Assembly: GCF_008728515.1 (NCBI RefSeq)
Contig: NC_044977.1
Coordinates: 190,515,987-190,579,986, forward strand
DNA from: Papio anubis
Taxonomy: Eukaryota > Chordata > Mammalia > Primates > Cercopithecidae
Length of the DNA: 64,000 nt
Direction of reading: 5' to 3'
Made by a program: the position numbers and the translations under genes
Part shown: piece by piece, positions 38,101 through 45,779 of the stretch
Layout: each line of letters opens with the position of its first letter
How positions within the stretch are numbered: position 1 is the stretch's first letter
Notes under the pieces: generated by a model
Told to the model about the DNA's origin: nothing
Database searches by the model: none
The model's input: only the letters and a program-made list of their open reading frames with translations

Positions 38101-41100
38101 GCCTGGGCAACAGAGCCAGACTCCGTCTCAAAAAAAAAAAAAAAAAAAAACAGCAGCACCATTTTATACTCCCACAGCAATGTATGAGGTTCTAATTTCT
38201 CCACATCCTCCCCAACATTTGTTACAGGCCTCTTTTATTTTAGCTATCCTAGTGGGTGAAGTGGTATTTCATTGTGAAACCCAGCAGTTTATTTTTGTCC
38301 CTTCACTCATTTTTGCTTACGCTACCCTCTCCATTAGTCTGGTTTACTCTAGCTCCTTAAGTGTTCTTGTTCCTCTTATCTTCTCCATTCTTCTACTATC
38401 TCTATTTCAGTTCTGGCCTGTTTTTCTTGCTAGACTAAAGTGATACGGTCTCCTAACTCATCTTGCTTCCTTAAAATTCATCAGTGATCTTTTAAAAAAT
38501 GAAATCTCATGTACCTATTAGACATCTGCACTCCCATGTTCCCTGCAGCGCTATTCACAATAGCCAAGATATGGAACCAACCTCAAAGCCCATCAATGTA
38601 TGAATGAATAAAGAAAACGTGGTATATGTATATATACAATGGAATACTACTTAGCATTACAAAAGAAGGAAATCTTGACACTTGTGACAATATGAATGAA
38701 GCACTACGCTATGCGAAATAACCCAGGCACGCAGAAAGACAAATACTGCATGATCTCACTTACATGTGGAAGAAAGTCGAGCTCACAGAAGCAGAGAGAA
38801 GATGGTGGTTAGCAGAGATTAGGAGTGGGGGACATAGGAGGATACTGGTCTAACAGTGAAGTTTTACTGAGGCCGGATGAATAAGTTCTGGAGATCGAAT
38901 GTACAGCCTGGTGCCCATAGTTGATGATAATGTATTTACTAGTTAATAATACAAAATTTGCTAAGAGAGTATATATCTTGTTTTCACCACACACACACAC
39001 AAAAAAACCAATGTGAGGTGATGGATATGTTAATTACTTGATTTTAGTAATCATTTCACTACATATGTATACATATATAATATAAAACCAAACATCACAC
39101 TATATACTGTAACTATATACAATTTTTAGTTGCCAATTATATAGCTCATTAAAGCTGGAACCCACACATCCCCCCAAAAAACACTGAAAAATGAAATATG
39201 AAATCATGTTGCACACTTGTTTAAAGCTTCCCTTAAACCTTTGTTCTCTCCAGAATCTGGCCCATATCCACCTGCTCAGCACCTGTGCTCATCACATCCC
39301 GCCCCCTGCACTAGCAAAGTCAAACTTCTAGCCGTTTTCTGAACAAAGTCGGCTGCTGCTTCACATCTTGGCTTGAGTCCTCTGCCTGTCTGTGTAAAAG
39401 GTCTTATGTGTCCTTCTAATATCTATTCATTGTTCAAGACTCAGGCTGGGCGCGGTGGCTCACGCCTGTAATCCCAGCACTTTGGGAGGCTGAGGTGGGC
39501 GGATCACGAGGTCAGGAGATCAAGACCATTCTGGCCAACATGGTGAAACTCCGTCTCTACGAAAAATACAAAAATTAGCCAGGCGTGGCGGCGTCTGCCT
39601 GTAGTCCCAGCTACTCGGAGGGGGGGTGCTGAGCAGGTGAATTGCTTGAACTCAGGAGGCGGAGCTGCAGTGAGCCGAGATTGCGCCATTGCACTTCAGC
39701 CTGGGCAACTGAGCGAGACTCTGTCTCAGAAACAAAAACAAAAAACAAAACCTCAGCCCTCATGGAAATGTGACAGTGTCACATGCACTCAGCAATAAAC
39801 AACTTACCCGCTACAAACTCTGTTCCTGCAAGTTCTGCAGTAGCAAGGAAGTCATCAAGGGAGCTCTCTTCAGTCACCGACTGAAGATTAAGACGACCCC
39901 AATCATAGCCATCATTGAGTTCACTTGTGTGCAACTATGAACAAACACAGGGTGATAAATACAGCTGCTCTCTTCTGCTCTTGGCATCCAATAAGCTCTA
40001 AACTTCCTTGCAACTAGTCTATGGTCTTGAGGATGGTTGTAGTCCCTTTAGAATCAATACTACTCATAGTTAACATTTAAAGGAGCACGCTCTTACCTCA
40101 TAATAGGCAGTTCCCTTTCACCATTTCATTAATTTTCAAAAACTTTTGAGGTGAATTTTACTGTATTTTCACTTCACTGATGATGAAACTAAGGCTTCAA
40201 CAGATAAAATAACTTGCCTATAGTCGAAAGCTAAATGGCAGAGGTGGAACTTGAACCCAGATTGACTCTGCTAGTCAAAATTAGTTAAAACTTTACCTGA
40301 TATAGCCCCACAATAATACATTTTACATAGTGACCCAAAGCTGTATGTACATATAATGATACAAGCATTCAAGTACCATTCCGTACAGTAAAATGGAAAC
40401 AAAAGAATACTGAAGCCACACCCTATTACATGTAACACATTTTGATATTTCTCTACCTTGCTGGGGAAAAAGTAAAAACAAAAAAGCTAGTTGCAAACCA
40501 CTAAATTGATTTCCAGACACAACCCAGAGTTTGATAACCATCACCCTAAGCTATATACTTAGTATAGGTACAAATAAAAAAAAGTGCCAGGCGTGGTGGC
40601 TTGTGTCTGTAACCCCAGCTCCTCAAGAGGCTAAGGCAGGAGGATTGCCTGAGGCCAGGAGTTTGAGATCAGCCTGAGCAACGTAGCAAGACCTTGTCTC
40701 TCCAAAAAACAAACCAACCACCGGGCCTGATGCTGTGCACCTGTAATGCCAGTTAGTCAGAGATTAAGGTGGGGGATCATCTGTGCCCAGAAGGTGGAGA
40801 CTGTAGTGAGCTGGTGAGTTATGATCACACCAATGGCACTCTAGCCTGGGTGACAGAGCATGACCCTGTCTCTGAAAATGAATGACTGAATGATGAAAAA
40901 ATAAATATTAAAGGCCAAAAGTTTAAGTGGTCATAGAATCAGCAATGGAATTAGGATTCAATTCTTTACCATTCATGTTCAATCTTCCCACTATTTCCTA
41001 AAAGGCTTCATTAGTAACAAGTTTCTTCAAAACTAATAAAAATTACCAGAAATCTAATCTCCAGAGTAACTCTAACCTGATGAATACTGATAAGCACTCT

Positions 41101-41918
41101 ATGCTGTTTACTCTGTAGACTATATGGATGAAAGTCAGCTGGTATGACAGTGGCACACGGTTAGTTAGCTCCAGAGGCACCCTTAACTTTAGCACACGAT
41201 CTTATAACTCAAATGTTCTCATTCATTCCTGGGGGAATGAATGGTGAAAATAACGACTAGAATGATTAACACAAGTCAAATCACTTCATTCATTTTTTTG
41301 AAAATCCTTCTATAGCCTAGTAAAATATTAGGTCCTGTCACACCTGAAAAATGAATGATTTATCTTTGAGCTAAACCACTAGGGGGGGCTTCGCCAGGGT
41401 GAAGCAAGGATCTGAATTATTCTGTATTTCTGGCAGTAACCAACCGCTCTGGAGGATCCATTCTTCGAACAAATCAATACAAAAATACGTTGTGTCTCTT
41501 TCCTGCTCTGGAAGTTCCAAGCACTTCAGTGGCTTCTTGGGCAAAACACAAACGTACTCAAGACCTGGCACTGAAGACTCTTCACATTCTCACTCCACCC
41601 TCATCAACACACTAACCCTTCTTTCAAGCTTCTTCTACCTTTGCGTTCTGGGCCTTGCCAGGAGCAGGGCCTGCTACTTGGCTTGGCAGAAACTCCAACT
41701 CGTCCTTCAAAACCAGGCTGAGGCGTCCCTCCCACAAAACTTACCTGACTTTTGACCCCGAATTTTGCAGCACTCAGGCTAGACAGAAAAGATAAGAAAG
41801 ATGACATGGTCTGTCTTACCCAGGAGTCAGTGTGACGATGGCTTCGGCTCCGCTGAGTCTGATGGCGCATAAGGGCCCGTCCCAGCGACCCACCGGCCGG
41901 GGCTCTCCTCCGGCCCAT
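14019..41918 (-). CDS. LSG1: LSG1, cytoplasmic 60S-subunit maturation GTPase, complete (14 coding exons)
   Basis: LSG1 is the circularly permuted GTPase that helps release the export adaptor NMD3 from cytoplasmic pre-60S ribosomes. The minus-strand exons are 41820-41918, 39808-39934, 35970-36090, 35721-35807, 35079-35165, 30362-30422, 28953-29129, 24240-24653, 22639-22740, 22405-22548, 20222-20345, 17704-17783, 16143-16316 and 14019-14198. Their sum is 1977 nt, 658 codons plus TGA, the length I recall for human LSG1. The G motifs run in permuted order: G4 NKAD (212-215) and SA of G5, then P-loop GYPNVGKS (393-400), TPGHTK (417-422) and G3 DCPG (437-440). Between G5 and G1 sits a very acidic insert (exon 8, residues 254-391). 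The C terminus is basic (KKHGNRNKKEKSRR). Twelve introns are GT-AG and one is AT-AC. No frameshift or stop was found. The last residue reads Leu where I recall Met in human. Confidence 0.97.
14199..15234. other. LSG1 intron 13, unique part
   Basis: AT-rich intronic DNA without a recognised repeat or RNA gene. A pyrimidine-rich tract occurs at 14311-14400. Confidence 0.5.
15235..16105 (+). repeat. L1M, ORF2 end and 3' UTR, plus
   Basis: Ancient L1: TCCAGAATATATAAAGAACT, TTATCCACAGTAGCCAAAAA and CACATCGTATGATTCCAGTC occur in consensus order, ending near TTGGTTGGCAGGGGCTGGGG and a 3' UTR. It is antisense to LSG1, inside intron 13. Confidence 0.85.
16143..16316 (-). CDS. LSG1: LSG1 coding exon 13
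   Basis: 174 nt, 58 codons. The acceptor is CTTTGCAG and the donor GTAAGT. It encodes GKLLYCHPPPGRDPVTFQHQ through NIVDKTFFHQ. An old L1 3' end stops about 37 bp beyond its donor. Confidence 0.95.
16666..16783. repeat. 39-bp minisatellite, three copies
   Basis: Tandem units at 16666-16705 (40 bp), 16706-16744 and 16745-16783 (39 bp each), core GGTAATGCCGGGTAGACTAT. Copies 2 and 3 differ at about two positions; copy 1 is more diverged. It lies in LSG1 intron 12. Confidence 0.9.
17085..17235 (+). repeat. MIR with internal (CA)n
   Basis: CTCATTATGTGCCAGGCATT is followed by an 11-unit CA run (17147-17168) and then ATAATCTCATGAGATAGGCC of the MIR core. The microsatellite grew inside the MIR. Confidence 0.7.
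17704..17783 (-). CDS. LSG1: LSG1 coding exon 12
   Basis: 80 nt. The acceptor is CTCTTCACAG and the donor GTAAGT. It encodes YMRGFMTAHGQPDQPRSARY and then ILKDYVN. The final Asn is, from recall, Ser in human. Confidence 0.95.
18066..18355 (-). repeat. AluS-type, minus
   Basis: Full-length dimeric Alu in LSG1 intron 11 with a CTCTTTATTTTA-type duplication at both ends. Confidence 0.9.
18515..18600 (+). repeat. MIR-like fragment
   Basis: CAGTGTTAAGAACATGGCTT and TACTAGCTGTCGACTGGC resemble a MIR end. Short and diverged. Confidence 0.45.
18601..19015 (+). repeat. L1M ORF2 fragment, plus
   Basis: Degenerate L1 ORF2 sequence (AAACCCAGTCAAACCAAAAA, GAAAGATGCTCAACTTCACT) without an open frame. 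Confidence 0.65.
20222..20345 (-). CDS. LSG1: LSG1 coding exon 11, after an AC acceptor
   Basis: 124 nt beginning GTTTGCCAG directly after ...AGCTAC. It encodes VCQNIPRHVLEATYGINIIK and then PREDEDPHRPPTSEELLTAYG. The donor is GTAAGT; one base is left for the Tyr codon of exon 12. Confidence 0.95.
20942..21231 (+). repeat. Alu, plus, in the AT-AC intron
   Basis: Dimeric Alu lacking its first bases (GGCCGGGCTCACGCCTG), inside LSG1 intron 10. Confidence 0.9.
21451..21740 (-). repeat. Alu, minus, in the AT-AC intron
   Basis: Dimeric Alu facing the previous one across about 220 bp. The pair could fold into a long intronic duplex. Confidence 0.9.
21770..22040 (-). repeat. MIR
   Basis: TAAATTATTTAACTTCTCTG, TGCCTCAGTCTCCTCAAGTT and AGCACATAGCAAGTATTCAA follow the reversed MIR consensus. 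Confidence 0.65.
22405..22548 (-). CDS. LSG1: LSG1 coding exon 10 (G3), followed by a U12 donor
   Basis: 144 nt, 48 codons, phase 0 at both ends. The acceptor is GTCTTCCAG, after an intron of only 90 nt. It encodes TLYVEPGLCLCDCPGLVMPS (G3 = DCPG) through VPPVSL. The bases that follow are ATATCCTT, a canonical U12-type AT-AC 5' splice site, not GT. Confidence 0.96.
22639..22740 (-). CDS. LSG1: LSG1 coding exon 9 (P-loop)
   Basis: 102 nt, phase 0 at both ends. The acceptor is CTTCTAG and the donor GTATTT. It encodes VGYPNVGKSSTINTIMGNKK and then VSVSATPGHTKHFQ, with the G1 P-loop GYPNVGKS and the TPGHTK switch element. Confidence 0.96.
22741..24239. other. LSG1 intron 8
   Basis: About 1.5 kb with no Alu. 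It holds an L2-like scrap near 23165-23220 (GATCAATAAGTGTTTGCAGAA). Otherwise unique. Confidence 0.5.
24240..24653 (-). CDS. LSG1: LSG1 coding exon 8 (acidic insert)
   Basis: 414 nt, 138 codons, the largest exon. The acceptor is TTTTATCAG and the donor GTAAG (24235-24239). The first two thirds are rich in Asp, Glu and Ser (DEDDSEYEDCPEEEEDDW, CSEEDGPEEEDC). Then comes a basic turn, SRKTPQKRQIHNFSHLV, and HTGRKVKDGQLTVGL leading into the P-loop exon. The acidic part separates G5 from G1. Confidence 0.95.
24750..25042 (+). repeat. AluS-type, plus, with target-site duplication
   Basis: Full-length Alu flanked by AGATG(G/A)ACAGAGGA (from about 24736 and 25043), 100 bp upstream of LSG1 exon 8 in transcript sense. 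Confidence 0.9.
25268..25420 (+). repeat. Alu monomer (FLAM-like), plus
   Basis: GGCCGGGTGCGATGACTCAC to a degenerate A/AAC-rich tail; one arm only. Confidence 0.75.
25421..28136. other. Unique part of LSG1 intron 7
   Basis: 2.7 kb without a recognisable Alu or L1. Short open frames (for example at 25592-25801 and 25821-26084) have no splice context or known family. The 27590-27640 area faintly recalls an ancient CR1/L3 LINE; not safe to call. Confidence 0.5.
28137..28435 (-). repeat. AluS-type, minus
   Basis: Full-length dimeric Alu with 17 T, in LSG1 intron 7. Confidence 0.9.
28953..29129 (-). CDS. LSG1: LSG1 coding exon 7 (G4 and G5 motifs)
   Basis: 177 nt. The acceptor is TTGCTTAG and the donor GTAACC. 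It encodes ECYVKEIDASKENVILINKA and then DLLTAEQ..., carrying G4 NKAD (residues 212-215) and the FWSALAGA segment that serves as G5. Confidence 0.95.
29357..29520 (+). repeat. Alu left-arm fragment with (AAAT)n tail
   Basis: Truncated Alu in LSG1 intron 6. The tail became an (AATA)n microsatellite at 29500-29520. Confidence 0.8.
29746..30031 (+). repeat. AluYR-like, plus, with excess indels
   Basis: Young Alu by its diagnostics (GGCTCAAGCCTG) and its duplication AAGTGAAGTGAC (to 29745, and 30030-30041). Several single-base gains and losses (CCATCCCTGGC, AAACCCGTCTCTCTAAA, TAGCGGTGTGAGC) do not fit its age. Confidence 0.85.
30362..30422 (-). CDS. LSG1: LSG1 coding exon 6
   Basis: 61 nt. The acceptor is GTGTTTCAG and the donor GTAAG (30357-30361). 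It encodes DIVVQIVDARNPLLFRCEDL. The IVQIVDARNP-type strand is the typical start of the YlqF/LSG1-type permuted GTPase fold. Confidence 0.95.
30500..30705 (+). repeat. MIR
   Basis: GGCAGTTAAGTAACTTGCCC, CCAGCTAATAAGTAACACAG and GATGCTCTTAATCATAACGT follow the MIR consensus. Confidence 0.7.
30706..32760. other. Unique part of LSG1 intron 5
   Basis: Two kilobases of AT-rich intronic DNA without a recognised repeat or gene. Confidence 0.5.
32763..33090 (+). repeat. AluS-type, plus, with (AAAAC)n-(CA)n tail
   Basis: Full-length Alu flanked by AACTGACTGG (32753-32762 and 33082-33091). The tail changes from AAAAC units to CA units, a young microsatellite. Confidence 0.9.
33823..34092 (-). repeat. 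Alu, minus
   Basis: Dimeric Alu with a short deletion in the middle (CCCAAGTAGTAACCAAGCCTGG), in LSG1 intron 5. Confidence 0.9.
34430..34685 (+). repeat. L2 3' region, plus
   Basis: TATTAAGTTCTCTGAGTACAAG, TTGTGTGCCCCTGGTTCC and TTTGCTTAGCATTTAGCTGA follow the L2 3' end order, strongly diverged. Confidence 0.5.
34686..35078. other. Unique end of LSG1 intron 5
   Basis: AT-rich, nothing recognised; it runs into the exon 5 donor. Confidence 0.5.
35079..35165 (-). CDS. LSG1: LSG1 coding exon 5
   Basis: 87 nt. The acceptor is AAACTAG and the donor GTGAAT. It encodes LEEEQKLILTPFERNLDFWR and then QLWRVIERS, the lead-in to the permuted G domain. Confidence 0.95.
35721..35807 (-). CDS. LSG1: LSG1 coding exon 4
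   Basis: 87 nt. The acceptor is TTGTTTCAG and the donor GTGAGT. It encodes PNWNKNTTPEELKQAEKDNF and then LEWRRQLVR. It is separated from exon 3 by a 162-nt intron. Confidence 0.95.
35970..36090 (-). CDS. LSG1: LSG1 coding exon 3
   Basis: 121 nt. The acceptor is TTTGAACAG and the donor GTGAGC. It encodes EKLNIKFVPAEARTGLLSFE, a charged helical stretch, and ends ...CIPRR, two bases into a codon. Confidence 0.95.
36375..36540 (+). repeat. MER5A-like hAT remnant
   Basis: CAGCATCATCTGGGAGCTTG and ACTGAATCAGATGCTCTAGA match the MER5A (hAT-Charlie) nonautonomous transposon. In LSG1 intron 2. Confidence 0.65.
36583..36866 (-). repeat. AluS-type, minus
   Basis: Dimeric Alu with a small right-arm deletion, in LSG1 intron 2. 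Confidence 0.9.
37159..37442 (+). repeat. Alu, plus
   Basis: Alu with a deletion near its 5' end (CTCACGGATCCCAGC), flanked by AAGAAAATAGC copies. Confidence 0.85.
37447..38290 (-). repeat. L1M 3' region, minus, split by an AluYR-like
   Basis: TTTACTAAGATATGATTCAC, GTTGTGCAGCCATCGCCATG and GGAGTGGCACTGCTGGATCA read as an old L1 in reverse. It is interrupted at 37866-38149 and resumes as TACTCCCACAGCAATGTATG. Confidence 0.8.
37866..38149 (+). repeat. AluYR-like, plus, with many indels
   Basis: It carries CTCAAGCCTG and GAGATCCGGCC and a perfect 14-bp duplication AAAACAGCAGCACC (37851-37864 and 38147-38160), so it is young. Yet it has more than ten small deletions (GGAGGCGAGG, TAGCGGGCGGTGGCGTGCC, CTCAGCCTCGGGAGAGC). 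Confidence 0.85.
38495..39145 (+). repeat. L1 3' end (L1MA/PB-like), plus
   Basis: TATTCACAATAGCCAAGATA, TGCATGATCTCACTTACATG and GTGAGGTGATGGATATGTTA follow L1 ORF2 end and 3' UTR order. It contains a short (AC)n at 38988-39001. Confidence 0.85.
39443..39749 (+). repeat. Alu, plus
   Basis: Full-length Alu ending 58 bp downstream (transcript sense) of LSG1 exon 2. It shows a local run TCGGAGGGGGGGTGCTGAGC in place of the usual GGGAGGCTGAGG. Confidence 0.88.
39808..39934 (-). CDS. LSG1: LSG1 coding exon 2
   Basis: 127 nt. The acceptor is GTTCATAG before TTGCACAC and the donor GTAAG (39803-39807). It encodes LHTSELNDGYDWGRLNLQSV and then TEESSLDDFLATAELAGTEFVA. It leaves one base (G) for the Glu codon of exon 3. 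Confidence 0.95.
40115..40270 (+). repeat. MIR
   Basis: GATGATGAAACTAAGGCTTC, ATAACTTGCCTATAGTCGAA and GGTGGAACTTGAACCCAGAT follow the MIR core. Confidence 0.65.
40585..40890 (+). repeat. AluJ-like, plus
   Basis: Old, diverged dimeric Alu in LSG1 intron 1. Confidence 0.85.
41820..41918 (-). CDS. LSG1: LSG1 coding exon 1
   Basis: 99 nt encoding MGRRRAPAGGSLGRALMRHQ and then TQRSRSHRHTDSW, a basic N terminus. The start is the ATG at 41916-41918; the in-frame extension upstream has no credible support. The donor is GTAAG (41815-41819), phase 0. Confidence 0.95.
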
Positions 41919-42500
41919 GGCAACACGACCACTGGGCGAAGCTTCCCCGCTCCGCGCGTGCAGTTTCCGGGATTCACAGTTCGATCCCCGGAAGTGACGA
42001 TAAGCGAGCCCAAGTAGTTCAGGCTCAAACTTGAGAGGGGAAAGCAGAATGACTTGTCCTAAAGTGCTCTTTTTACGTCTCGAGCTTGCCAGCATTATAG
42101 AATATAAGTGAAAAAATGGTTCTGGGAACTTATCTATAGATTTCCTGGCGAACGTCTCGAGTTTCGATAAATGACTGAGTTAAAAGAATGGTTCATTCTT
42201 GATTTGTGCGTCGGTCTTTAGCGTCCGGCGAGAAACTAGCGTACCTCGAAAACATGGCGGTTCCTATGCGCGGCACTAGCTCCGCCTCCCGCCGCTTCCG
42301 TCAGAAGGACGCGGAGACTCCGAGGAGGAATGTTTCGGAGGCGCTGGAACGGGGGAGGTTCCCCGCGCTGGTTGTCAGCCGGCGTCCCAAGGTGTGGTGT
42401 CTCCGAGGTCCAGCACGGCGGCTTTTTGTTTACCTAGCCGTCCCCAGCTGCGACGTGGGGAGAAAAGTCTTCGCCTGGATGTGAATTTGGAATGAGAGGC
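41919..42500. promoter_or_regulatory. LSG1: CpG-rich LSG1 promoter, possibly bidirectional
   Basis: GC- and CpG-rich segment upstream of the LSG1 ATG. It holds an ETS-type site CCGGAAGTGA (41988-41997), a reversed ETS core CTTCCG (42295-42300) and a YY1-type site AACATGGCGG (42251-42260). There is no TATA box. These elements are typical of housekeeping bidirectional promoters. The exact transcription start cannot be seen. Confidence 0.7.
42254..42484 (+). other. Divergent 76-codon ORF at the LSG1 promoter, unproven
   Basis: An ATG-initiated frame (AACATGG context) opens about 340 bp from the LSG1 start on the opposite strand: MAVPMRGTSSASRRFRQKDA and on to VGRKVFAWM, then TGA. It is Arg- and Ala-rich and resembles no family I know. 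The ATG coincides with the YY1-type ATGGCGG motif. It may be a by-product of CpG-island composition or the first exon of a divergent noncoding transcript. Confidence 0.25.
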
Positions 42501-42952
42501 TGAATAGTATTTCCGGAGCTTGGCAAGGTTGTAAGGAAAGTTAACAGGAACTGACTTACGCTTTATTTCAAATTAAAAAATGTTTTAACGGTTCTAGTTA
42601 CAATTTCATTACCCTTTTTACAAATAATTAAAATGAAAGTGAAAACAGTGAGCCAGCTCCACTCCTAGAGGCCTGGGCTTCTGTTCCTCCCTTGAATGTT
42701 TGATTTCCTTATAATGGGAATAATAGAAAGTCAGCTTAGAATTGGCTGTGTGCTGGTGAACTACATTCTCGTTGATCCAGAGAACCATCTCTTTGTTTTG
42801 ATGTTTAGAGAGAGGAAGCAGCTTGAGCAAGTCATAGACTGAGTGCGTGCAGTGTCAGGAATCAAACCCAAGGCTTGTCACTAGCCTGTACACCCCTGGG
42901 GAGAGCGGGGAATGAGGGTTGTTAACATGTATTATTTATTTATTTATTTTTA

Positions 42953-43228
42953 TTTTTTGAGACAGAGTCTCGCTTTCCCCTAGGCTGGAGTGCACTGGCG
43001 TGATCTCAGCTCACTGCAACCTCTGCCTCCCGGGTTCAAGTGATTCTCCTGCCTCAGTCTCCCGAGTAGCAGGAATTACAGACACGTGCCACGGCACCCG
43101 GCTAATTTTTGTATTTTTAGTAGAGACAGGGTTTGGCCATGCTGGTCTTGAACTCCTGACCTCAGGTGAATGCCCACCTTGGCCTCCCAAAGTGCTAGGA
43201 TTACAGGTGTGAGCCACCGCATCCAGCC
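42953..43228 (-). repeat. AluS-type, minus
   Basis: Dimeric Alu with a (TTTA)n tail start and an ACATGTATT duplication. First repeat upstream of LSG1. Confidence 0.9.
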
Positions 43229-43284
43229 AAACATGTATTTTTAAATCATAGGATCAAGGTAATGCATATATTACCTAGCATAGC

Positions 43285-43395
43285 TTGATTTAGCCAGTCC
43301 ACAATGTACACATTTATCAAAACATGCTGTACAACATAAGTAATATACAATTTTTACTTGTCAATTAAAACAACAGCCAAAAAGAAATAAAAGAA
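43285..43395 (+). repeat. L1 3' UTR scrap, plus
   Basis: ATACAATTTTTACTTGTCAA and a preceding CACAATGTACACATTTATC match the end of L1M/L1P 3' UTRs. Confidence 0.6.
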
Positions 43396-43424
43396 ATCAT
43401 AGGATCAAGAATCCATTTAACCCA

Positions 43425-43582
43425 GGGCTTCTCACACTTTAATGTGCATATAAATCCCCTGGAATCTCGTTAACATGCAGATTCTGATTTATAAGTTCTG
43501 GGGTGAGGCCTGTGGCTCTAACAAGCTTCCAGGTGATACCCATGTTACTGGTCCCCGGGTTACACTTTGAGGAGCAAGAGTA
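43425..43582 (+). repeat. MER5A-like hAT remnant
   Basis: GGCTTCTCACACTTTAATGT through TACACTTTGAGGAGCAAGAG shows both ends and the CCTGGAATC/AGATTCTGAT core of MER5A. Confidence 0.7.
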
Positions 43583-44185
43583 GTCCACTCTTTTCTGGTG
43601 CAAATGAAGACACAGAAGTGGACTGGCTAAAGGTCACAGCAAGTTAGTATCAGGCGAAACTGGGTCCAGACTCCCACCCATTCTGAATTCCCTGCCAGGC
43701 CCTCTGTGTGCTACACCTTACCCCTCTTACTGAATTGAAGTGAGTTGAAATGCCCAAGGGACCGCTGACAAGCTGCGAAGTAGTTGGCAAGCCTTTGAGA
43801 AGGCAGAGCTCACAGATGAGCAAAGGGATGCATCAGAACATGATTTCTCCCATTTCCCAATTTAGAAACAGTGTATCTTTAAAATCCTACACGTAATCTC
43901 CAGAAGGAAGATATGAAGAAAACCCATGAAATAGAATTAGTAGACAGCTCCTGTCTATCTCCCCAGAGCTAAGTGGTTAAAGATCAAACTAACTGATGAA
44001 GTAAGATTAGGTAGATTTCACATTTTGATAATACTAGGAGGTGAGATAAAGAAACTTGCCATTGCATTCCTAGAGCTCAACCAGGAACTTGGGACTTCAT
44101 CCTAGTTTCCTTTTTCAGATTTTGTCACCTCTGGAGAAAATAAACACTTTGGTTTTCCATTGTTACTTTTCTAAGGTCTTAAAAC
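43583..44185. other. Unique intergenic DNA
   Basis: Nothing recognised beyond a possible MIR continuation near 43600-43700 (AAAGGTCACAGCAAGTTAGT). Confidence 0.45.
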
Positions 44186-44201
44186 ATCTTGACCAAATAA
44201 G

Positions 44202-44507
44202 ACCAGGTGTGGTGGCTCACGCCTGAAATCCCAGCACTTTGGGAGACTGAGGCGGGTGGGTCACCTGAGGTCAGGAGTTTGAGACCAGCCTGGCCAACAT
44301 GGTGAAACCCTGTCTCTACTAAAAATACAAAAATTAGCCTGGTGTGGTGGCGCACACCTGTAATCCCAGCTACTCGGGAGGCTGAGGCAGGAGAATTGTT
44401 TGAACCCGGGAGGTGGAGGTTGCAGTGAACCCAGATCGTGCCACTGCACTCCAGCCTGGGCAACAAGAGTGAAACTTCGTCTCAAATAAAAATAAAAATA
44501 AAAATAA
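44202..44507 (+). repeat. AluS-type, plus, with 15-bp duplication
   Basis: Full-length Alu flanked by ATCTTGACCAAATAA (44186-44200 and 44508-44522), with an (AAAAT)n tail. Confidence 0.92.
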
Positions 44508-44811
44508 ATCTTGACCAAATAAACCAAAGTGATAATCAGGAGTGGTGAGGAGTCAAAAGGTCATAAAGATTTAATTAGCAGCAACTACTCCTAGCTGACA
44601 AGAAAAGCATAGATAATTCTTGTATTTCTCCAGGACGTTGTGAAAATCTACCAGTGACAGACAATTGAGTCTCTGTCTTCTTATCTGGTTAATGAGGCTA
44701 ATAACAATTCCTGTCCCGAAGAGGTAACACATGAGATAATGCTGCAAGGTCACTGCCTAGTAATTTGTGGGAGTACCGTTGGGCACAGCTGAACACATTT
44801 TCTTTCCCCAG

Positions 44812-44930
44812 AAACGAAGCAATGAAGGTGAAAGCCCAGCTGGATAATCGTTCAGTGAGAAGGACAAGGAGGAAGGGAATTGAGGGTGTTGATGAGACAA
44901 GATCATGGGACCCAGATGAAAAGGAACGAG
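44812..44930 (+). other. Candidate orphan exon between LSG1 and FAM43A
   Basis: 119 nt bounded by a strong acceptor (CACATTTTCTTTCCCCAG, 44794-44811) and a strong donor (GAG|GTAAGC). One frame is open throughout and encodes RNEAMKVKAQLDNRSVRRTR and then RKGIEGVDETRSWDPDEKERG. It lies outside the recognised repeats and no neighbouring gene uses it. It could be an exon of a long noncoding RNA from the LSG1 promoter, or chance. Confidence 0.35.
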
Positions 44931-45779
44931 GTAAGCTTGTGGGGGAGTGATGATGGTGGTGATGAAGGGTGGAGCAAGGTGCTGGCTGCTGCCCAAGTGA
45001 GGGGGTTGCCACGATGAATCAGGCCAGGTCCCTGCCCTCCAACTGCAGAAGCCACTTCACCCACACACTTCAGGAACAACACTGCCTAGCCGAACCCCTC
45101 TCCCTGCTTTCTCACGCCAGCGGAAACTCTCACCCACCAGGCTGGTGACTGGAAGATGGGTCCGATCCTCCCGATTCCCCACACAGCGGAACACTTCCGT
45201 TAAAGCCAGGATCCTCTGACAAGCTGGCTCCTGGAGGAGGCTGCATTGATTTGGGGATTGGCAGCCTGGCACCCAGCTTCTAAATAGTGACACAGGGAGT
45301 GTTCCCTATTCATGGGGTTGCATAACGCTTGATTTCTACCGCGTCTGAGCAAATGTAGTTACAAGCTCTGAAACCCACACCCAGCAACACACGTTGGAGT
45401 TGCTTTCAGCTCTCCAGGCCCACGCTGTTGTGCCTCTGGGCTCCACATCTGTCTGCGGAAGGAGAGGAAAGAGTGGGTTGGTTTCTGTTTTGTTTTTCCT
45501 TTCATACCTTGGCCAAAAACGAGTTGGTGGCAGAGAAGTTGTTCCAAGGCGAGCTTGCAGCCTGGTCTCTCCTCCTTTCCCATGTGATACACCACCTCCT
45601 TCTACAAGGACATTGAAACAGTTTGCATAAGGCTGAGAGTTGTGAAAATAGACGTCTGGCAGCCTCTGTAGAGCGTAACTGAATCAGTAGGGAAACCGCC
45701 TATGATTATCTGCCATTCTCAGTTTATCCCTATTGAAAATGGGTGGATTCTCGCATGAGTTTCATAATTCAGCAGATTT
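44931..45779. other. Unique intergenic DNA downstream of the orphan exon
   Basis: No repeat recognised. Short frames only. Confidence 0.45.
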
